Positions 1 to 8,947 of a stretch of 64,000 nt of DNA are shown here, in pieces. Each line of letters begins with the position of its first letter. Within the stretch, counting starts at the first letter, position 1. A program made the translations under genes and the position numbers. The stretch covers positions 62,001-126,000 of the forward strand of contig CACOJS010000004.1 in the NCBI GenBank assembly GCA_902627495.1. The letters are read 5' to 3'. The notes under the pieces are model-generated. The model ran no database searches. It saw only the letters and a program-made list of their open reading frames with translations, and was not told the origin of the DNA. The stretch is from Hydrogenophilales bacterium. Its GTDB lineage: Bacteria > Pseudomonadota > Gammaproteobacteria > Burkholderiales > Eutrophovitaceae.

Positions 1-140
1 AAGTCTGCTAAACAAGGTGAAATTTTTTTTTATTTTCATAGTGATCAGTAAATTACATACCATTGATTTCTTTAACATCATTACCCTCTATAGGATGTCG
101 AAAAATATGTATAATACATAGAACCTACGGAGGACCGAAA

Positions 141-2060
141 ATGACACAAGAAAAGACAGGTGATGACAGAAAATTGTCAACCATACTCGCGATGGATGTG
201 GCAAATTATTCAGAAAAGATGGGGGCTGATGAAGAAGGGACTATACAACAGCTGAGAGCCTGTCGCTCCATCATAGAAAAGAACGTATCCTCATCGAATG
301 GAAGAATCTTCAACACTGCAGGTGATGCGTTTATGGTTGAATTTGGAAACACTCTGGCAGCAGTTACAACAGCCATAGCTATCCAAAAAGAGATATTTGA
401 GCACAATCAAAAAATCACAAATTTATCCAACCGACTGTATTTTAGAATGGGAATCAACTTGGGTGATGTGATGATGGATGGGGATAATATTTTGGGGGAT
501 GGAGTTAATGTTGCTGCTCGTTTAGAAGGAATAGCACCACCCGGAGGAATTTGTGTGTCAGAAATTGTTCATACCACGGTTAAAGGCAAATTAGAGTATG
601 GATTAATAGATAAAGGTGAGCATAATTTAAAAAATATAGCTGACCCAGTCAAAGCATACTATATAGATATTAATACAGGAGAAATAGATCCAAAAAAATT
701 TAAGGCACCTACTGCCAAAACCAAATCAAAAATCTACTCTGGAGGAATTGTAATTGCTTTATTAGTTGCTGCAATAATTATTTTTCTTAATCCATTTGAG
801 CAGTCAAACTTACAACTGAATACAATTGCCCTCCTACCAATAAACGCCAATTCCAATGACGAAGAACAAACTAATTTGGCTGCAGGCCTAACACAAGACA
901 TCTCCTCCTCTCTGATTAGAGCCTCGAAAAAATTAAATATTATAAAATTAAATAATATCCCAGAAGATTTAAATGCTGTAGCAACTAAAACAGGAGCTAG
1001 GTACTTAATAACGGGGGATCTTAGGCAATCATCGAATAATATTAGAGTTTCTATCAACCTCATTGATGCTGAAAACATGAGTACCGTTTGGTCCGAACAA
1101 TATGACAAAAAATCTGACATTGAAAATATATTTAAATTACAAGACGAAATTGTGTCGAGTGTTATCGACGCTTTAGTAGGTAATGGAGACATTCTTTCTA
1201 AAGAAGTTGTTAGAGCCGTTTCAAAAGCAAATTCAAAGAATATGAATGCCTATGCCTGTGTCAATTTTGTTCGTAACGGCTTTCTTAATAAAGGTTTAAC
1301 TCCAGATAATTTTAACAAATCTCTTACTTGCTTAAAGCAAGCTGTTAAAGATGATCCAGATTATAAAGAAGCATGGCAATATTATGGGTATGTACAAAGC
1401 TGGGGTTATTCAATTTTTCAAGTTTTCCCAAAGGACAGCCTTAGTATTGCGTTGAACGCAGTTGAAGAGGCAATTACTTTGGACGCAAACTATGCTGAAG
1501 CATATGCCACCAAAGCAGAAATAGAATATTATTATAAAAACTTTGATCAAATGCTCAAAGATGGTGAAAAAGCAATAAGTCTGGCACCCAACGATGCTCA
1601 CACAGTTGGGAGAATATCTTATGTCTTTGGCTTATCTGGGTGGGGTTGTCATGCATCACCTGAATTACAAAACAAGTATCAGATTGATGAAAGAGCTTGT
1701 TACCGATTAAAGAAAGGACATGAATTAGGAGTCAGGGCTGACAAATTAGATCCGTATAAAAATGTTATCTTCGATAATTTTGGAAGAGCACCTTTATACC
1801 AAGACTCCAAAGACTGGGAAAATCTACTAGCTGTAATGCAAGAACAACCGGCCCCTTTTATGTGGTGGAACCATTACATGGGAACTGCCAGTCATCATTT
1901 AGGGAAAAAAGATAATGCAAAAAAATATTTTGCACGAGTTAAAGAGCTTTTAGGTGGCGTGAACACCATTGAGGCCTTGAAAAAAGAAGCTGAGATTTGG
2001 CACGAAATGACCGTCATTGAAGAGATGATGCCAGTTTATTTGGAGTATGGTTTGGATTAG
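141..2060 (+). CDS. Class III nucleotide cyclase, membrane-anchored, with TolB/FlgO-like and TPR-like C-terminus
   Basis: The predicted role is synthesis of cAMP (or cGMP) at the inner membrane. The cyclase domain spans about residues 10-175, with metal-binding Asp19 and Asp62 (GDAF) and the transition-state pair Asn123/Arg127 (NVAAR). The position of the purine-selecting Lys of classical adenylate cyclases is Asn58. One membrane helix follows at about 200-216. The rest is a TolB/FlgO-like domain and TPR-like helices, as in other proteobacterial cyclase-TPR proteins. The ATG at 141 was chosen because CGGAGG lies 8 bases upstream; an in-frame start at 63 has no such site. A TATAAT at 110-115 may be its -10 box, but no good -35 is visible. 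The next gene is a full-length paralogue. The effector sensed by the C-terminus is unknown. Confidence 0.93.
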   Translation: MTQEKTGDDRKLSTILAMDVANYSEKMGADEEGTIQQLRACRSIIEKNVSSSNGRIFNTAGDAFMVEFGNTLAAVTTAIAIQKEIFEHNQKITNLSNRLYFRMGINLGDVMMDGDNILGDGVNVAARLEGIAPPGGICVSEIVHTTVKGKLEYGLIDKGEHNLKNIADPVKAYYIDINTGEIDPKKFKAPTAKTKSKIYSGGIVIALLVAAIIIFLNPFEQSNLQLNTIALLPINANSNDEEQTNLAAGLTQDISSSLIRASKKLNIIKLNNIPEDLNAVATKTGARYLITGDLRQSSNNIRVSINLIDAENMSTVWSEQYDKKSDIENIFKLQDEIVSSVIDALVGNGDILSKEVVRAVSKANSKNMNAYACVNFVRNGFLNKGLTPDNFNKSLTCLKQAVKDDPDYKEAWQYYGYVQSWGYSIFQVFPKDSLSIALNAVEEAITLDANYAEAYATKAEIEYYYKNFDQMLKDGEKAISLAPNDAHTVGRISYVFGLSGWGCHASPELQNKYQIDERACYRLKKGHELGVRADKLDPYKNVIFDNFGRAPLYQDSKDWENLLAVMQEQPAPFMWWNHYMGTASHHLGKKDNAKKYFARVKELLGGVNTIEALKKEAEIWHEMTVIEEMMPVYLEYGLD

Positions 2061-2323
2061 ACGTACTAAATCTCGGTCTGTTTGTTTCAGACCTCAAATA
2101 ATACCGATTTCTTGAGAACTGACTCTACTTATTCCTTTATTATTTTTCCTACAGTCCCTTATTTGATTCATATCTTTCTCTAAGCTGGCAATCCGAGATG
2201 ATTCCTCCCTTAAAGGTTAAGGTATCTAGAACCATGAAGCCTTTATTTGTAATTTCACTTTTCCCTTAACCAGCCATAAGAGTGTTATTATTTGGACACC
2301 ACAATGGTATCAAGAGGAGATAG

Positions 2324-4249
2324 ATGACTGACCAAGGGAGGAAGCTAGCTACGATTCTGGCAATGGATGTTGTTGGTTACTCGGCAAAGATGGGTAAGAA
2401 TGAGACAGCCACAATAGCCCAGTTAAGAAACTGCCAGACCATTATTGAAGGCATTACAACAAAGAATGACGGTCGAATATTTAATACGGCAGGCGATGCT
2501 TTCATGATTGAATTTAATACTACAACAGGTGCCTTGGAAGCAGCCATAGAGATACAAGAAAAACTAACTCTACGAAACAAGAAGTTACCAGCAGAGGAAA
2601 CTCTTGAATTTCGAATGGGTATCAATATTGGAGATGTTGCTATAGATGGACCAAATCTTCTTGGTGATGGAGTTAACATAGCAGCAAGGCTCGAAGGGAT
2701 AGCACCCCCATCAGGTATCTGCATATCTGATACTGTGTACTCGACCGTAAAAGGCAAAGTCAAATGTTCATTTATTAATAAAGGTCTACAAAAATTAAAA
2801 AATATAGATGAACCCGTAAAAGCCTATTATGCCGACCTCAAGCTAGAAGGCGTTTTGGACCCCAGAAAATATAAACCTAAGACTGGGGGAAACAAGTTAC
2901 CGATATTAGCAATCGGAATCTTGATGACAATGATTTTTGGCATAATCTTAACGCAAAGTTGGGAGCCTGATAGAGATAGTGCCGATTTCAAAAGAATCGC
3001 TATTGTTCCATTTAATACCGGGTCAGATGATCAAGAACTCCTAAACCTCGCCACCGGCTTAACACAAGATTTGAGTGGCAGTCTATCCACTGCGTCTAAG
3101 AAACTTAATGTGATAACTCTGCCTGAAGAGCCAAATGATTTAAGCAAGTTACAGAATGAAATAGATGCTCGATATCTAATAAATGGCAATATTAGAAAAA
3201 GCGGACAAAATATAAGAATTCTAGTTAACCTAATAGAAATGACTACCATGTCTACTGTATGGTCAAAAAAATATGATAAAAAATTTACGGCCTCTAATAT
3301 TTTTTCTCTACAAGATCAAATTATAAATAATATAATCGACTCCTTGGTTGGCAACGGTGCAGTACTTGCACAAGAAGTTGCCAAAAACTTCTCCTCCTCA
3401 GGTACTCAAAATATGAGTGCTTACGAATGCGTTAACTTCGTTCGAGGACAATACTTTAAAGTCTTAAGTCCAGAAATGCATTCTAAGGGCCTGAAGTGCC
3501 TGAGAAAAGCGGTGAAAGATGATCCTGAGTACAAGGAGGCTTGGGGTCTGTTAGGACACTTACTTGCATGGGGTTACTCACTTTATGTTCCATTTTTTCA
3601 GGCAGTTGATAAAGATGGACTTTCAGAGGCTGTCACCGCAGTTGAAAACGCTATTCGTATTGACAAAAATTATGCCAGAGCATACGCAACCCGAGCAGAG
3701 CTACTCTTTTATGAGAGGGACTGGGAACAAATGATGATTTATGCAGAAAAAGCATTTGAATTAGCACCACAAGATGCCTATACGATGGGACAAATCTCTT
3801 ATCTTACGGTCTTGTCAGGATTTGGATGCAAAACTACACAGATAGTAAAGGAACAATTTAACGTTGACCAAGATGCTTGTAAGCGTCTCGACTGGGGTTA
3901 TCAGCGGGCTCGTTTGGCTCACGAATTGGATGCAATTAGTTCTATGACCTTTGAAAATTACGGACTGGGCCATTACTATTACGCTACCAACCAATGGGAG
4001 AAAATGTTGCAGATCTACGAAGAAGTTCCGACTCCAAAATTTCATTGGTGGAATTTCTTAATGGGGTTTGCCCATCATAAAATAGGTAACAAAGAACAGG
4101 CAAGGTATCACCTAGACATAGCCCGGGAAGCCATTATGTCAATCACGGATAAACCTTTAGAGAAACTGGAGCTTCGCATAGAAGTCTGGAATATGCTCTC
4201 AAAGTTTGAGGACGCTAGATCAATACTCAAAACATACGGCTGGCAGTAA
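2324..4249 (+). CDS. Class III nucleotide cyclase, membrane-anchored, second tandem paralogue
   Basis: This has the same architecture as the upstream gene: cyclase domain at about residues 6-170 with Asp15, Asp58, Asn118 and Arg122, a membrane helix at about 192-210, then a TolB/FlgO-like segment and TPR-like helices. The putative purine-selecting position is again Asn (Asn54, in FNTAGD), so nucleotide specificity should not be assumed. The start has a clear AGAGGAGA site just upstream. The 263-base gap from the first paralogue and the presence of its own ribosome site suggest separate expression. Similarity over the whole length points to an old tandem duplication with divergence greatest in the periplasmic or C-terminal part. 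Confidence 0.93.
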   Translation: MTDQGRKLATILAMDVVGYSAKMGKNETATIAQLRNCQTIIEGITTKNDGRIFNTAGDAFMIEFNTTTGALEAAIEIQEKLTLRNKKLPAEETLEFRMGINIGDVAIDGPNLLGDGVNIAARLEGIAPPSGICISDTVYSTVKGKVKCSFINKGLQKLKNIDEPVKAYYADLKLEGVLDPRKYKPKTGGNKLPILAIGILMTMIFGIILTQSWEPDRDSADFKRIAIVPFNTGSDDQELLNLATGLTQDLSGSLSTASKKLNVITLPEEPNDLSKLQNEIDARYLINGNIRKSGQNIRILVNLIEMTTMSTVWSKKYDKKFTASNIFSLQDQIINNIIDSLVGNGAVLAQEVAKNFSSSGTQNMSAYECVNFVRGQYFKVLSPEMHSKGLKCLRKAVKDDPEYKEAWGLLGHLLAWGYSLYVPFFQAVDKDGLSEAVTAVENAIRIDKNYARAYATRAELLFYERDWEQMMIYAEKAFELAPQDAYTMGQISYLTVLSGFGCKTTQIVKEQFNVDQDACKRLDWGYQRARLAHELDAISSMTFENYGLGHYYYATNQWEKMLQIYEEVPTPKFHWWNFLMGFAHHKIGNKEQARYHLDIAREAIMSITDKPLEKLELRIEVWNMLSKFEDARSILKTYGWQ

Positions 4250-4732
4250 CCATAACTCTGGTTTCTATGGATTTCGTTCTATCCTTTTCAGGAAGCTTCA
4301 CGAGCTCAGAAGGTTATGGCTAACCGAAAAACTTTTATGTGGCAACTAAACTCAATGATACAACGCATCATAGAAGGTAAAGAAAAAAATAGACAAGATT
4401 ACATGAGTCCGAACAAAGCTTAGGTATAATGAAGTGCTGACTCAAGTGGCAGAATGCCCGGGTATGGCGCCAAGGTCATTTGGATAGCACAAATATAGAT
4501 AATACCGTGTTCATATGGAGAGACTAATTATTATGCTGACCTGAAGTGATGGAATTCTTTTCAGGCGAGGCCGCATTATCCAAGACCTTTGCCTTCCTTG
4601 GCTCTTTAATGTGGTTAATTTTAAAACAACCAAATGGCTCGACTGCCTAAAATAGTAACAACAAAATTATAATTTAGATAACATGTAAATAACAATTTAT
4701 AAAACCTTAAAATTATCAACTTGGAGAGCAAC
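4250..4732 (+). other. Intergenic stretch with one 35-codon ORF, no recognised gene
   Basis: No family is recognised here. The only coding candidate is a 35-residue ORF at 4316-4423 beginning MANRKTFMWQ, rich in Lys, Arg and Gln, without a convincing ribosome site. It could be a gene remnant or chance. The last 100 bases are very AT-rich and probably carry the promoter of the phosphatase gene that follows. Confidence 0.3.
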
Positions 4733-5356
4733 TTGGAGATTGTATGTTTAGATTTAGAGGGTGTATTAATTCCTGAAATCTGGGTGAAATTCGCTGAGAA
4801 TACTGGAGTAAGTGACTTCAGAATGACGACTCGAGACATCCCAAATTATAGTGAACTAATGGACCAAAGGCTTACATTATTAAATAACAATAATTATAAA
4901 TTAGATGATGTTCAAAAGGTAATTGGTAGCATGGAGCCCCTCGACGGTGCCAAAAGTTTCTTGGACTGGTTAAGGGGGAATTTTCAAGTTATTATATTAT
5001 CTGATACCTTTTATGAATTTGCAGCACCGTTAATGAAAAAATTGGGTTGGCCGACCTTACTCTGTCATAAATTAGTATGTGATAAACATGGATCTGTCGT
5101 CGACTATATACTCCGGCAACCAGATGCCAAAAAAGAAGCTGTAAGATCTTTCCACAGATTAAATTATCGTATCTTAGCAGCTGGCGATTCTTATAATGAT
5201 ATTGCAATGTTGCAAGAAGCGGATGTTGGTTTTTTGTTTTGCCCTCCTCAAAATGTTATTAACGAATTTCCTCAATTCAAAGTTACAGATGGTTATGAAA
5301 AACTAAAAGATGAGTTAATTCGTAGTAGTGATAGTTTTTCTGGAGCATCAGCATGA
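4733..5356 (+). CDS. thrH: Phosphoserine phosphatase / homoserine phosphotransferase ThrH
   Basis: HAD-superfamily enzyme that dephosphorylates phosphoserine and can transfer phosphate to homoserine. At 207 residues it matches the Pseudomonas ThrH length. HAD motifs are visible: the N-terminal CLDLEGV nucleophile loop, ILSDTFYE (motif II), the Lys in DAKKEAV, and GDSYND (motif IV). The TTG at 4733 is preferred over the in-frame TTG at 4721. It gives the N-terminus MEIVCLDLEGV typical of ThrH, and GGAG at 4722-4725 then sits at a normal distance upstream. The start codon is unusual but well supported by family alignment. It probably contributes to serine or threonine metabolism; no partner genes are adjacent. 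Confidence 0.92.
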   Translation: MEIVCLDLEGVLIPEIWVKFAENTGVSDFRMTTRDIPNYSELMDQRLTLLNNNNYKLDDVQKVIGSMEPLDGAKSFLDWLRGNFQVIILSDTFYEFAAPLMKKLGWPTLLCHKLVCDKHGSVVDYILRQPDAKKEAVRSFHRLNYRILAAGDSYNDIAMLQEADVGFLFCPPQNVINEFPQFKVTDGYEKLKDELIRSSDSFSGASA

Positions 5357-5379
5357 ATACTATTTACACTTAGCAATAC

Positions 5380-5745
5380 GTGAAAAAATTAATACTTATA
5401 GCTATGATAACTTTCTCCACCAATGGCTCATGCGAATGGGTAAATTTCGCCACGAATACAGGTGGCTCAGAATACTTTTATGACAAAGATACGGTCAGCA
5501 AATTAGGCCACAATATTTTTGTTTGGGTAAGAACAAAGTATGCTGAGGGGTCAAAATATGGAGACTGGAGCTCTGAAGTTTATCAGCAAATTAATTGTCG
5601 CGAATATACATTTAAATATATTCACGCTTCTTATTACAAAGATAGCAATTGGGAACATCTAACTGCAACAGAGGGAAAACAGCCAAAGATGGGCATACCA
5701 CCCGGATCAGCTATACAGTATCTTTCTGAAATCATTTGCCGGTAA
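5380..5745 (+). CDS. Small secreted protein, surface-adhesin E-like (paralogue 1)
   Basis: 121-residue exported protein with signal peptide MKKLILIAMITFSTNGSC followed by EWVNFA. The pattern Trp near the mature N-terminus, a Tyr/Asp strand (YFYDKDTV), a Val-rich strand (FVWVRTKY), an internal Cys (QINCREY) and a C-terminal Cys (IICR) resembles the surface-adhesin protein E family. Three more proteins in this window share it (10128, 12065, 60097). It starts with GTG 23 bases after thrH, with no strong ribosome site. The function is unknown; adhesion is only a family label. Confidence 0.75.
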   Translation: MKKLILIAMITFSTNGSCEWVNFATNTGGSEYFYDKDTVSKLGHNIFVWVRTKYAEGSKYGDWSSEVYQQINCREYTFKYIHASYYKDSNWEHLTATEGKQPKMGIPPGSAIQYLSEIICR

Positions 5746-6100
5746 TTGATCATCAAGAAAACAACAGTTGCTTTTCTATTAGTTGAATCAACTAATTTAT
5801 TATTTGTCATCGGGCCTCGTTCTATGACTAATGTCTTCACATCTATCAGCACCTTTTGGATGGAACTTTTTATTTTCCATCAGTATCAGGTCTCTGCATC
5901 AACAAACGTAATCTCGTTTGCCGATAAAACCTCCATCGCGGTTGGCCCTGGCGTTTCCATGCTACCAGTAATTACTAATACTGTTTTTCCGTAGATGGTA
6001 TCACTACTTCTGCCTCTCTTTGTTTTTTCGCCCAATCGACTCTATCATCGAACTTTGGAAAATCCAATAAAATAAGTTCAAATAATCTCTTACTTGCAAT
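5746..6100 (-). pseudogene. Possible degraded gene remnant on the minus strand
   Basis: The roughly 500-base gap before the GST gene contains no intact gene. On the minus strand two protein-like stretches occur in different frames: one reading LILLDFPKFDDRVDWAKK (about 6084-5990) that ends at a stop, and one reading YGKTVLVITGSMETPGPT (about 5996-5890) that also ends at a stop. Consecutive, frame-shifted, plausible protein segments suggest a decayed gene. I cannot name the family. A plus-strand reading of 5746-5994 with a TTG start looks like the shadow of this remnant. Beyond about 6100 the gap is AT-rich promoter-like sequence. Confidence 0.25.
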
Positions 6101-6246
6101 AAACTTACTCTACAAAAAAAATAAAACAAAATTAGCTTACTATTAACTCTAGGACTAAACCTTCATAACTTCATACTTCTTCATTTGTTGTATATATATT
6201 AATATAAACAGTAAGTTGAGACCAATAATTGGAAAGGAATGCTACA

Positions 6247-7116
6247 TTGACAGAATACAAACCCTACACGCCACCGCCGGTTTGGAAGTGGGCGTCTCAA
6301 AGTGGTGGAAAATTTACGAACATCAACAGGCCAATCTCAGGAGCAACTCACAATAAAGAACTCCCCATTGGGGAACATCCGTTACAGTTGTATTCGTTAG
6401 CGACACCAAATGGAGTAAAAGTGACCGTGATGCTTGAGGAGCTACTGAGCCAAGGCTACAGTGGAGCTGAATATGATGCCTGGCTAATAAGAATTCATGA
6501 GGGGGATCAATTCGGAAGTGGATTTGTCGAGATTAATCCAAATTCTAAAATTCCAGCACTAGTGGATCACACAAAAGGAAAAGGTCTCCGTATATTTGAA
6601 TCTGGAGCCATTTTGCTATACCTTGCCGAAAAGTTTGACGCGTTTTTACCAAAAACCCACATTGAACGAACAGAGTGTCTATCATGGCTTTTTTGGCAAA
6701 TGGGTAGTGCTCCGTATTTAGGTGGAGGATTTGGACATTTTTACAGCTACGCTCCTGAAAAATTTGAATATCCGATAAATCGCTTTGCTATGGAAGTAAA
6801 ACGTCAATTAGACGTTCTCAATCAACATTTAACAGAAAATGAATTCATAAGTGGCCCTAACTACTCGATTTCCGATATAGCAATATGGGCCTGGTATGGA
6901 CAATTAGTTCTCGGAAGACTATATAATGCTGGGGAATTTCTGGACGTAGGATCCTATAAAAGACTTGTTGAGTGGGCAAAGCAAATTGATCAAAGACCGG
7001 CCGTACGAAAAGGGCGTATGGTAAACAGAACTTTCGGAGACCCTAAAATGCAACTCCATGAGAGGCACGCGGCAAGCGACTATGTGCTGAAAACACAAGA
7101 CAAGCAAACAGGTTAA
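6247..7116 (+). CDS. yghU: Nu-class glutathione transferase, YghU family
   Basis: Thioredoxin-fold GST with strong resemblance to E. coli YghU, which acts in glutathione-dependent thiol/disulfide and peroxide chemistry in the cytosol. Family-specific blocks are present: NINRPISG near the N-terminus, PLQLYSLATPNG, NPNSKIPALVDH, FESGAILLYLAEKF and GGGFGHFYSYAPE. The C-terminal HERHAASD and QDKQTG end match the family closely. I chose the TTG at 6247 (protein starts MTEYKPYTPPP), with AAGGA at 6234-6238, over the in-frame TTG at 6229, because it fits the YghU N-terminus and spacing. Length is 289 residues, normal for the family. No thiol partner genes are adjacent. Confidence 0.93.
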   Translation: MTEYKPYTPPPVWKWASQSGGKFTNINRPISGATHNKELPIGEHPLQLYSLATPNGVKVTVMLEELLSQGYSGAEYDAWLIRIHEGDQFGSGFVEINPNSKIPALVDHTKGKGLRIFESGAILLYLAEKFDAFLPKTHIERTECLSWLFWQMGSAPYLGGGFGHFYSYAPEKFEYPINRFAMEVKRQLDVLNQHLTENEFISGPNYSISDIAIWAWYGQLVLGRLYNAGEFLDVGSYKRLVEWAKQIDQRPAVRKGRMVNRTFGDPKMQLHERHAASDYVLKTQDKQTG

Positions 7117-7171
7117 GCAAACGCACCGCCCAAAAGCCAAGGAGTATGAAATTCATACAAAAACTAATTAA

Positions 7172-7411
7172 ATGACAAATCCTAAAAAATATCCAACTTT
7201 AGCAGATGCAAAAAAACTAGATAAAAAACTAAAACAGGCCATGCACGACCTTCTTCAAGGCAAAATAACGGCAGCTGAAGGCAATGAAATAGCCACCGAG
7301 GCGGATCACCTAATGAATAGCCTAGAAGGCTACATACAAACACTAGAGAGCGATTTTGAGTTACATGAAGACAAGAATTTCTTGGGAAACATTAAAAGAC
7401 AATCTCATTAG
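7172..7411 (+). CDS. Small helical hypothetical protein
   Basis: 79-residue Lys/Glu-rich protein predicted to be helical (for example KKLDKKLKQAMHDLLQGK), without signal peptide or membrane segment. I recognise no family. The ATG at 7172 has no ribosome site immediately upstream. AAGGAG lies about 30 bases away at 7139-7144, just before a nine-residue mini-ORF (ATG at 7146) whose TGA overlaps this start codon, so translation could be coupled. Its 3' end overlaps the next gene by up to 47 bases, suggesting a shared transcript. Confidence 0.6.
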   Translation: MTNPKKYPTLADAKKLDKKLKQAMHDLLQGKITAAEGNEIATEADHLMNSLEGYIQTLESDFELHEDKNFLGNIKRQSH

Positions 7412-8327
7412 ATTTTTTTTAAAAAGATCAAATTATATCAATCAAGAGGTTAGAAATTATCAAATACCTTTTATATTTTTCATCCTAAGTATTGTCTCCA
7501 CTGGAACCAGTAGCCAGGGACCGTCAGAAATACCTAGGGTTTTTCAAGATTGCACTGAATGCCCCCGCATGGTCACAATTGAACCGGGGGAATTTTACCT
7601 TACATCACCCCCGCTGTGGCAGGGGCGGCCTTTCGGACTAGGGCCAATGCGCAAAGTAATAGTAGAGCATGCTTTTGCAATTGGCCAATACGAAATTACA
7701 GTCCAAGAATGGGACGCTTGTGTCATTGCAAAAGCTTGTGAAGAAATTGATAATAATGGCACACCAGAAAAAAAAACTCCTATTCACAATATCACATGGC
7801 ATCAGGCCTCCGCTTATACAAAATGGTTAACACTTAAAACAAAACATAAATATCGCCTTCCCAGTGAGGCTGAATGGGAATATGCAGCTCGTGCAGGATC
7901 AGGTAGGTCAAGATTTTTTGACCTCAAAGAATCCGAAGTCTGTGACTTTGCAAATGTCTATGATTTAACAGCTCACAGAGCCTTGGGGTATGAATGGCCC
8001 CATATCTCCTGTGAAGACAAATTTGTCCGCGAGTCTCCGGTAGGATCATTCAAAGCAAATAAATTTAAACTTTATGATATGTTAGGAAACGTCTGGGAGT
8101 GGACTGAAGATTGTAAATCTGCAATAGGAACTAGACACATGCGTAATAGTAGCGGTCCAGTCCTAAAAGGTGATTGTTCTCTCAGAGCATTTAGGGGAAG
8201 CTCTTGGCTCAGTCATCCTCCAAAATATATTAGACCTCCCGATCGATATAAATATACAGGTGCAAAAGATATAGACTTAGGATTTAGAGTGGTTAGAGAG
8301 CTCGGAAAAGTTTCAAATGAAAAATGA
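7365..8327 (+). CDS. SUMF1/FGE-domain (formylglycine-generating enzyme-like) exported protein
   Basis: The N-terminus carries a hydrophobic export segment (IPFIFFILSIVSTG), then a SUMF1 domain from about residue 45 to the end. Family blocks seen are VTIEPGEFYL, FAIGQYEITVQEWDAC, RLPSEAEWEYAARAG, LYDMLGNVWEWTEDC, FRGSSW and LGFRVVRELG. The active-site cysteines of true sulfatase-activating enzymes, expected between FRGSSW and GFR, are absent, and no sulfatase is nearby. It is therefore more likely a binding or other SUMF1-fold protein than a formylglycine generator. ATG 7365 and an in-frame TTG 7356 are both possible; both overlap the upstream gene, implying translational coupling. Confidence 0.85.
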   Translation: MKTRISWETLKDNLIRFFLKRSNYINQEVRNYQIPFIFFILSIVSTGTSSQGPSEIPRVFQDCTECPRMVTIEPGEFYLTSPPLWQGRPFGLGPMRKVIVEHAFAIGQYEITVQEWDACVIAKACEEIDNNGTPEKKTPIHNITWHQASAYTKWLTLKTKHKYRLPSEAEWEYAARAGSGRSRFFDLKESEVCDFANVYDLTAHRALGYEWPHISCEDKFVRESPVGSFKANKFKLYDMLGNVWEWTEDCKSAIGTRHMRNSSGPVLKGDCSLRAFRGSSWLSHPPKYIRPPDRYKYTGAKDIDLGFRVVRELGKVSNEK

Positions 8328-8365
8328 TTAATAAACCATAATTACCAAACTACAGGAATATAATA

Positions 8366-8845
8366 ATGGGCGATAATTTTAGTTTTGATAAGGTCGAGTG
8401 GCGTAGGGTTATAGAACCGGATTTCAAACAGTTTAAAATCGATTTTGAATATAGTCTTATGGGATATGACATAAGTTTGGGTCGTCTCGACATGCTCTTG
8501 CGGTACGCCCCCGAAAGAGGTCATTGCCGCAGACATCGTCACTTAGCGTCGACTATGACATTGGTACTTGATGGTGAACAACATCTTACTGAATTCCAAA
8601 TTAATGGAACCACGCGGGCAATCTGTCGCAAAAAAGGGGATTATGCACTTGCAAAAGCCGATGCCTTACCACATCTTGAGCATGGGGGTGAGTCTGGCGG
8701 AACAGTCATGCTATCACTACTGACTCAAGATGGGAATCTATTTGAATACTTTGGAGAGAATCCTGAAGATAGCTGGATAATATCAATAGAAGATTATGTA
8801 AAAAACTGGAAAGAAGGGATAATTTATGGAAGCAGAGCTAAATAG
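8366..8845 (+). CDS. Cupin-fold protein
   Basis: 159-residue single-domain protein. The central block with HCRRHRHLASTMTLVLDGEQ resembles cupin motif 1 (two His before a strand ending in a Gly turn), and the later HLEHGGESGGTVMLSLL resembles motif 2. This suggests a metal-binding beta barrel. Start ATG has AGGA about 9 bases upstream. It follows the SUMF1 gene by 38 bases on the same strand. Substrate is unknown; both catalytic and sensory roles are possible. Confidence 0.75.
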   Translation: MGDNFSFDKVEWRRVIEPDFKQFKIDFEYSLMGYDISLGRLDMLLRYAPERGHCRRHRHLASTMTLVLDGEQHLTEFQINGTTRAICRKKGDYALAKADALPHLEHGGESGGTVMLSLLTQDGNLFEYFGENPEDSWIISIEDYVKNWKEGIIYGSRAK

Positions 8846-8947
8846 TTCAAAATTTGACAAATTGTGACCATTTGTCCATGAAAGTGCATTAATGATGGAA
8901 CTAATAATTAAAGAAAGCCGTCACAGCAGTTCACAATAGATATAAGA

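Noticed and set aside
2075..2093. Possible terminator GGTCTG/CAGACC after the first cyclase gene
   Set aside because: The stem is only six pairs with a seven-base loop and no T-tract follows.
7146..7175. Nine-codon leader peptide before the 7172 gene
   Set aside because: The ribosome site is only one base from its ATG, too close for normal initiation; kept only as a remark.
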